NCBI RefSeq assembly: GCF_017591425.1
Contig: NW_024465777.1
Location: 4,154,001 to 4,218,000, forward strand
Length of the DNA stretch: 64,000 nucleotides
Direction: 5' to 3'
From: Ochotona curzoniae
Lineage: Eukaryota > Chordata > Mammalia > Lagomorpha > Ochotonidae
Part shown: one piece after another, positions 62,728 to 64,000 of the stretch
Position numbering within the stretch: position 1 is the first letter of the stretch
Layout of the letters: each line of letters begins with the position of its first letter
Position numbers and translations under genes: made by a program
Notes under the pieces: generated by a model
The model's database searches: none
Seen by the model: the letters and a program-made list of their open reading frames with translations, nothing else
Told to the model about the DNA's origin: nothing

Positions 62728-63114
62728 AGGGCCTGGAGCAATAGTGTAGTGGTTAAAGTCCTTGCCCTGCACACCCGGGATCCCATATGGGTGCCGGTTC
62801 TAATCCCGGCAGTCCCGCTTCCCATCTAGCTCCCTGCTTGTAGCCTGGGAAAGCAGTCGAGGACGGCCCAAAGTCTTGGGAGCCTGCACCTATGTGGAAG
62901 AACTGGAAGAAGCTCCTGGCTCCTGGCTTTGGATTGGCTCAGCTCCAACCATTGCAACCGCTTGAGGAGTGAATCATCGGCCAGAAGATCTTCCTCTCTG
63001 TCTTTCCTCTCTGTATATCTGACTTTCCGATAAAAAAAAAAATAAATCTTAAAAAAAAAAAAGATAGCACGTGTCCTGACTGACACCTCTCACCAAATAA
63101 ATAAATAAATGAAT
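62728..63114 (+). mobile_element. CSINE carrying a 3' transduced tail
   Basis: CSINE 62728-63062 with A tract, then about 31 bp of other sequence (GATAGCACGTGTCCTGACTG...) and a second A-rich tail. Perfect 13-bp duplications AATAAAATGTTTG at 62715-62727 and 63115-63127 enclose the whole unit. Confidence 0.85.
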
Positions 63115-63351
63115 AATAAAATGTTTGGGAAAAGAAGCCGGAGATGGGAAGGAGCAGGCCGGCCACCCTGTCCTTTCCACATGTGTGGCAGGAACTCCAC
63201 GGTCACGGCCAGTGGCGTGGTGGGGGGAGGGCTGCCAGCCGAGGCCGGCTCCCGGACAAAGCCCTGCCTTCCAAGGCCCCAAGGAAGAGTGACAGCCAGG
63301 CCTCCTGACTGCTCATGCCAGCTTTCCTTTTCTTTTTCCACTCTCTCTTTT

Positions 63352-63685
63352 TTAAAATTTTAAAAAGATTTAATTTCTATTTAAAAGACAGGTTACAGAG
63401 AGGAGAGACAAAAAGATCTTCCATCTGCCGCTTCACTCCCCAAGGGCTACAATGGCTAGAGCCGAGGTGATCCTAAGCCCAGAGCCAGGAGCTTCTTTCA
63501 GGTCTCTCTCATGGACGCAGGGGCTCAAGGACTTGAGCCATCCTCCACTATTTTCCCAGGCACATCAGCAGGGAGCTGGATCAGAAGTGGAGCAACCAAG
63601 ACACTGGGACACGGACCGGTCCCTGGATGGGATGACAGTGCTGCAAGTGGCTGCTTTACTTGCTATGCCACAGCGCTGGCCCCTG
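63352..63685 (-). mobile_element. CSINE, old
   Basis: TTTAAAATTTTAAAAAGATT to ATGCCACAGCGCTGGCCCC. Confidence 0.85.
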
Positions 63686-64000
63686 TCCAGGTCAGTTGAG
63701 TCATAAGTGTCTCAATGGAGAGAAACCTCAGGGAGCCATGGCACCAGGTATGCAGGCAGGAGGAGAGAGGGGAGGATGCACGCACGTGGCTGGCCCAGAG
63801 CTGCAGGGGCTCTGCACGGGGAGGGCCAGGACGGTACAGGTGCTGGGTTCCAGACCTGAGGAATCCCCCTCCGGAAGCCTTCCTGATTAGCTCCATCATA
63901 CAGTAGGCACCCCCACAAGCTTGGTGTTGCCTCAGTCCTTTGCAGATGGCATAGGCCAGGCTGAGAGCTCCTCAGGGGGCCTTGGGCATTTCCAGGCCCT

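Larger units (their letters stand above)
60990..64000 (-). other. UBXN11: UBXN11 intron running off the window
   Basis: Five CSINEs and the unassigned block at 62337. None of the N-terminal UBXN11 peptides expected from human was found, so this is intron or the exons have diverged. Confidence 0.55.

Noticed and set aside
61000..64000. Search for the N-terminal exons of UBXN11
   Set aside because: No stretch encodes the expected start or the conserved peptide preceding the DSEAMTRM exon; they must lie outside the window or be diverged.
1..64000. CRISPR arrays, operons, phage or plasmid modules
   Set aside because: The regular repeats are SINEs or short microsatellites; gene structure is intron-bearing and vertebrate throughout.

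Overview
This is nuclear DNA of a mammal, most probably a lagomorph and closer to a pika (Ochotona) than to a rabbit. About 64 copies of one tRNA-derived SINE are spread over the window. Their consensus (start like GGGCCCGGCACAGTGGCGCA, core GGATCCCATATGGG, A-rich AATAAAAATAAATCTT tail) is the lagomorph CSINE family. The species is an inference from memory of that family; no search was run.

Three protein genes account for the coding content, in the order known from human 1p36.11. (1) CEP85, + strand: CpG-island promoter at about 2600-3020, an untranslated first exon, then 13 coding exons from 12357 to 46235 whose phases all join into a 761-codon frame, and a poly(A) signal at 47649. (2) SH3BGRL3, + strand: a compact three-exon gene (48702-49562, 93 codons) behind its own CpG island. 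(3) UBXN11, - strand: the last 11 coding exons (60989 down to 50488, 418 codons, SEP and UBX domains); its N-terminal exons lie beyond 64000. SH3BGRL3 and UBXN11 converge tail to tail with about 600 bp between their poly(A) signals. The genes are neighbours and not a pathway: a centriole/centrosome coiled-coil protein, a small glutaredoxin-like protein without a redox cysteine pair, and a UBX adaptor.

Bases 1 to about 2500 are intergenic and repeat-rich. The CEP85 introns (3-44 kb) are packed with CSINEs, many nested. They also hold an antisense 824-bp solo LTR with a 6-bp target duplication (4297-5120), an ancient L1M fragment cut up by SINEs (6958-8735), and a 3.24-kb poly(A)-tailed element with no reverse transcriptase frame, a degenerate tandem-repeat body and a target duplication (19257-22496). 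A 5'-truncated relative of that element sits at 24135-24342. From 43.7 to 58.3 kb there is no recognisable CSINE at all, covering the CEP85 3' end, SH3BGRL3 and the 3' half of UBXN11.

The best candidates for something new are the 3.24-kb composite retroelement, which begins with an exon-like piece encoding adjacent SILK and KVTF motifs, a CSINE that appears to have carried along 3' flanking sequence (62728-63114), and the UBXN11 stop codon lying inside its own poly(A) signal. No CRISPR, operon, phage or bacterial feature is present.
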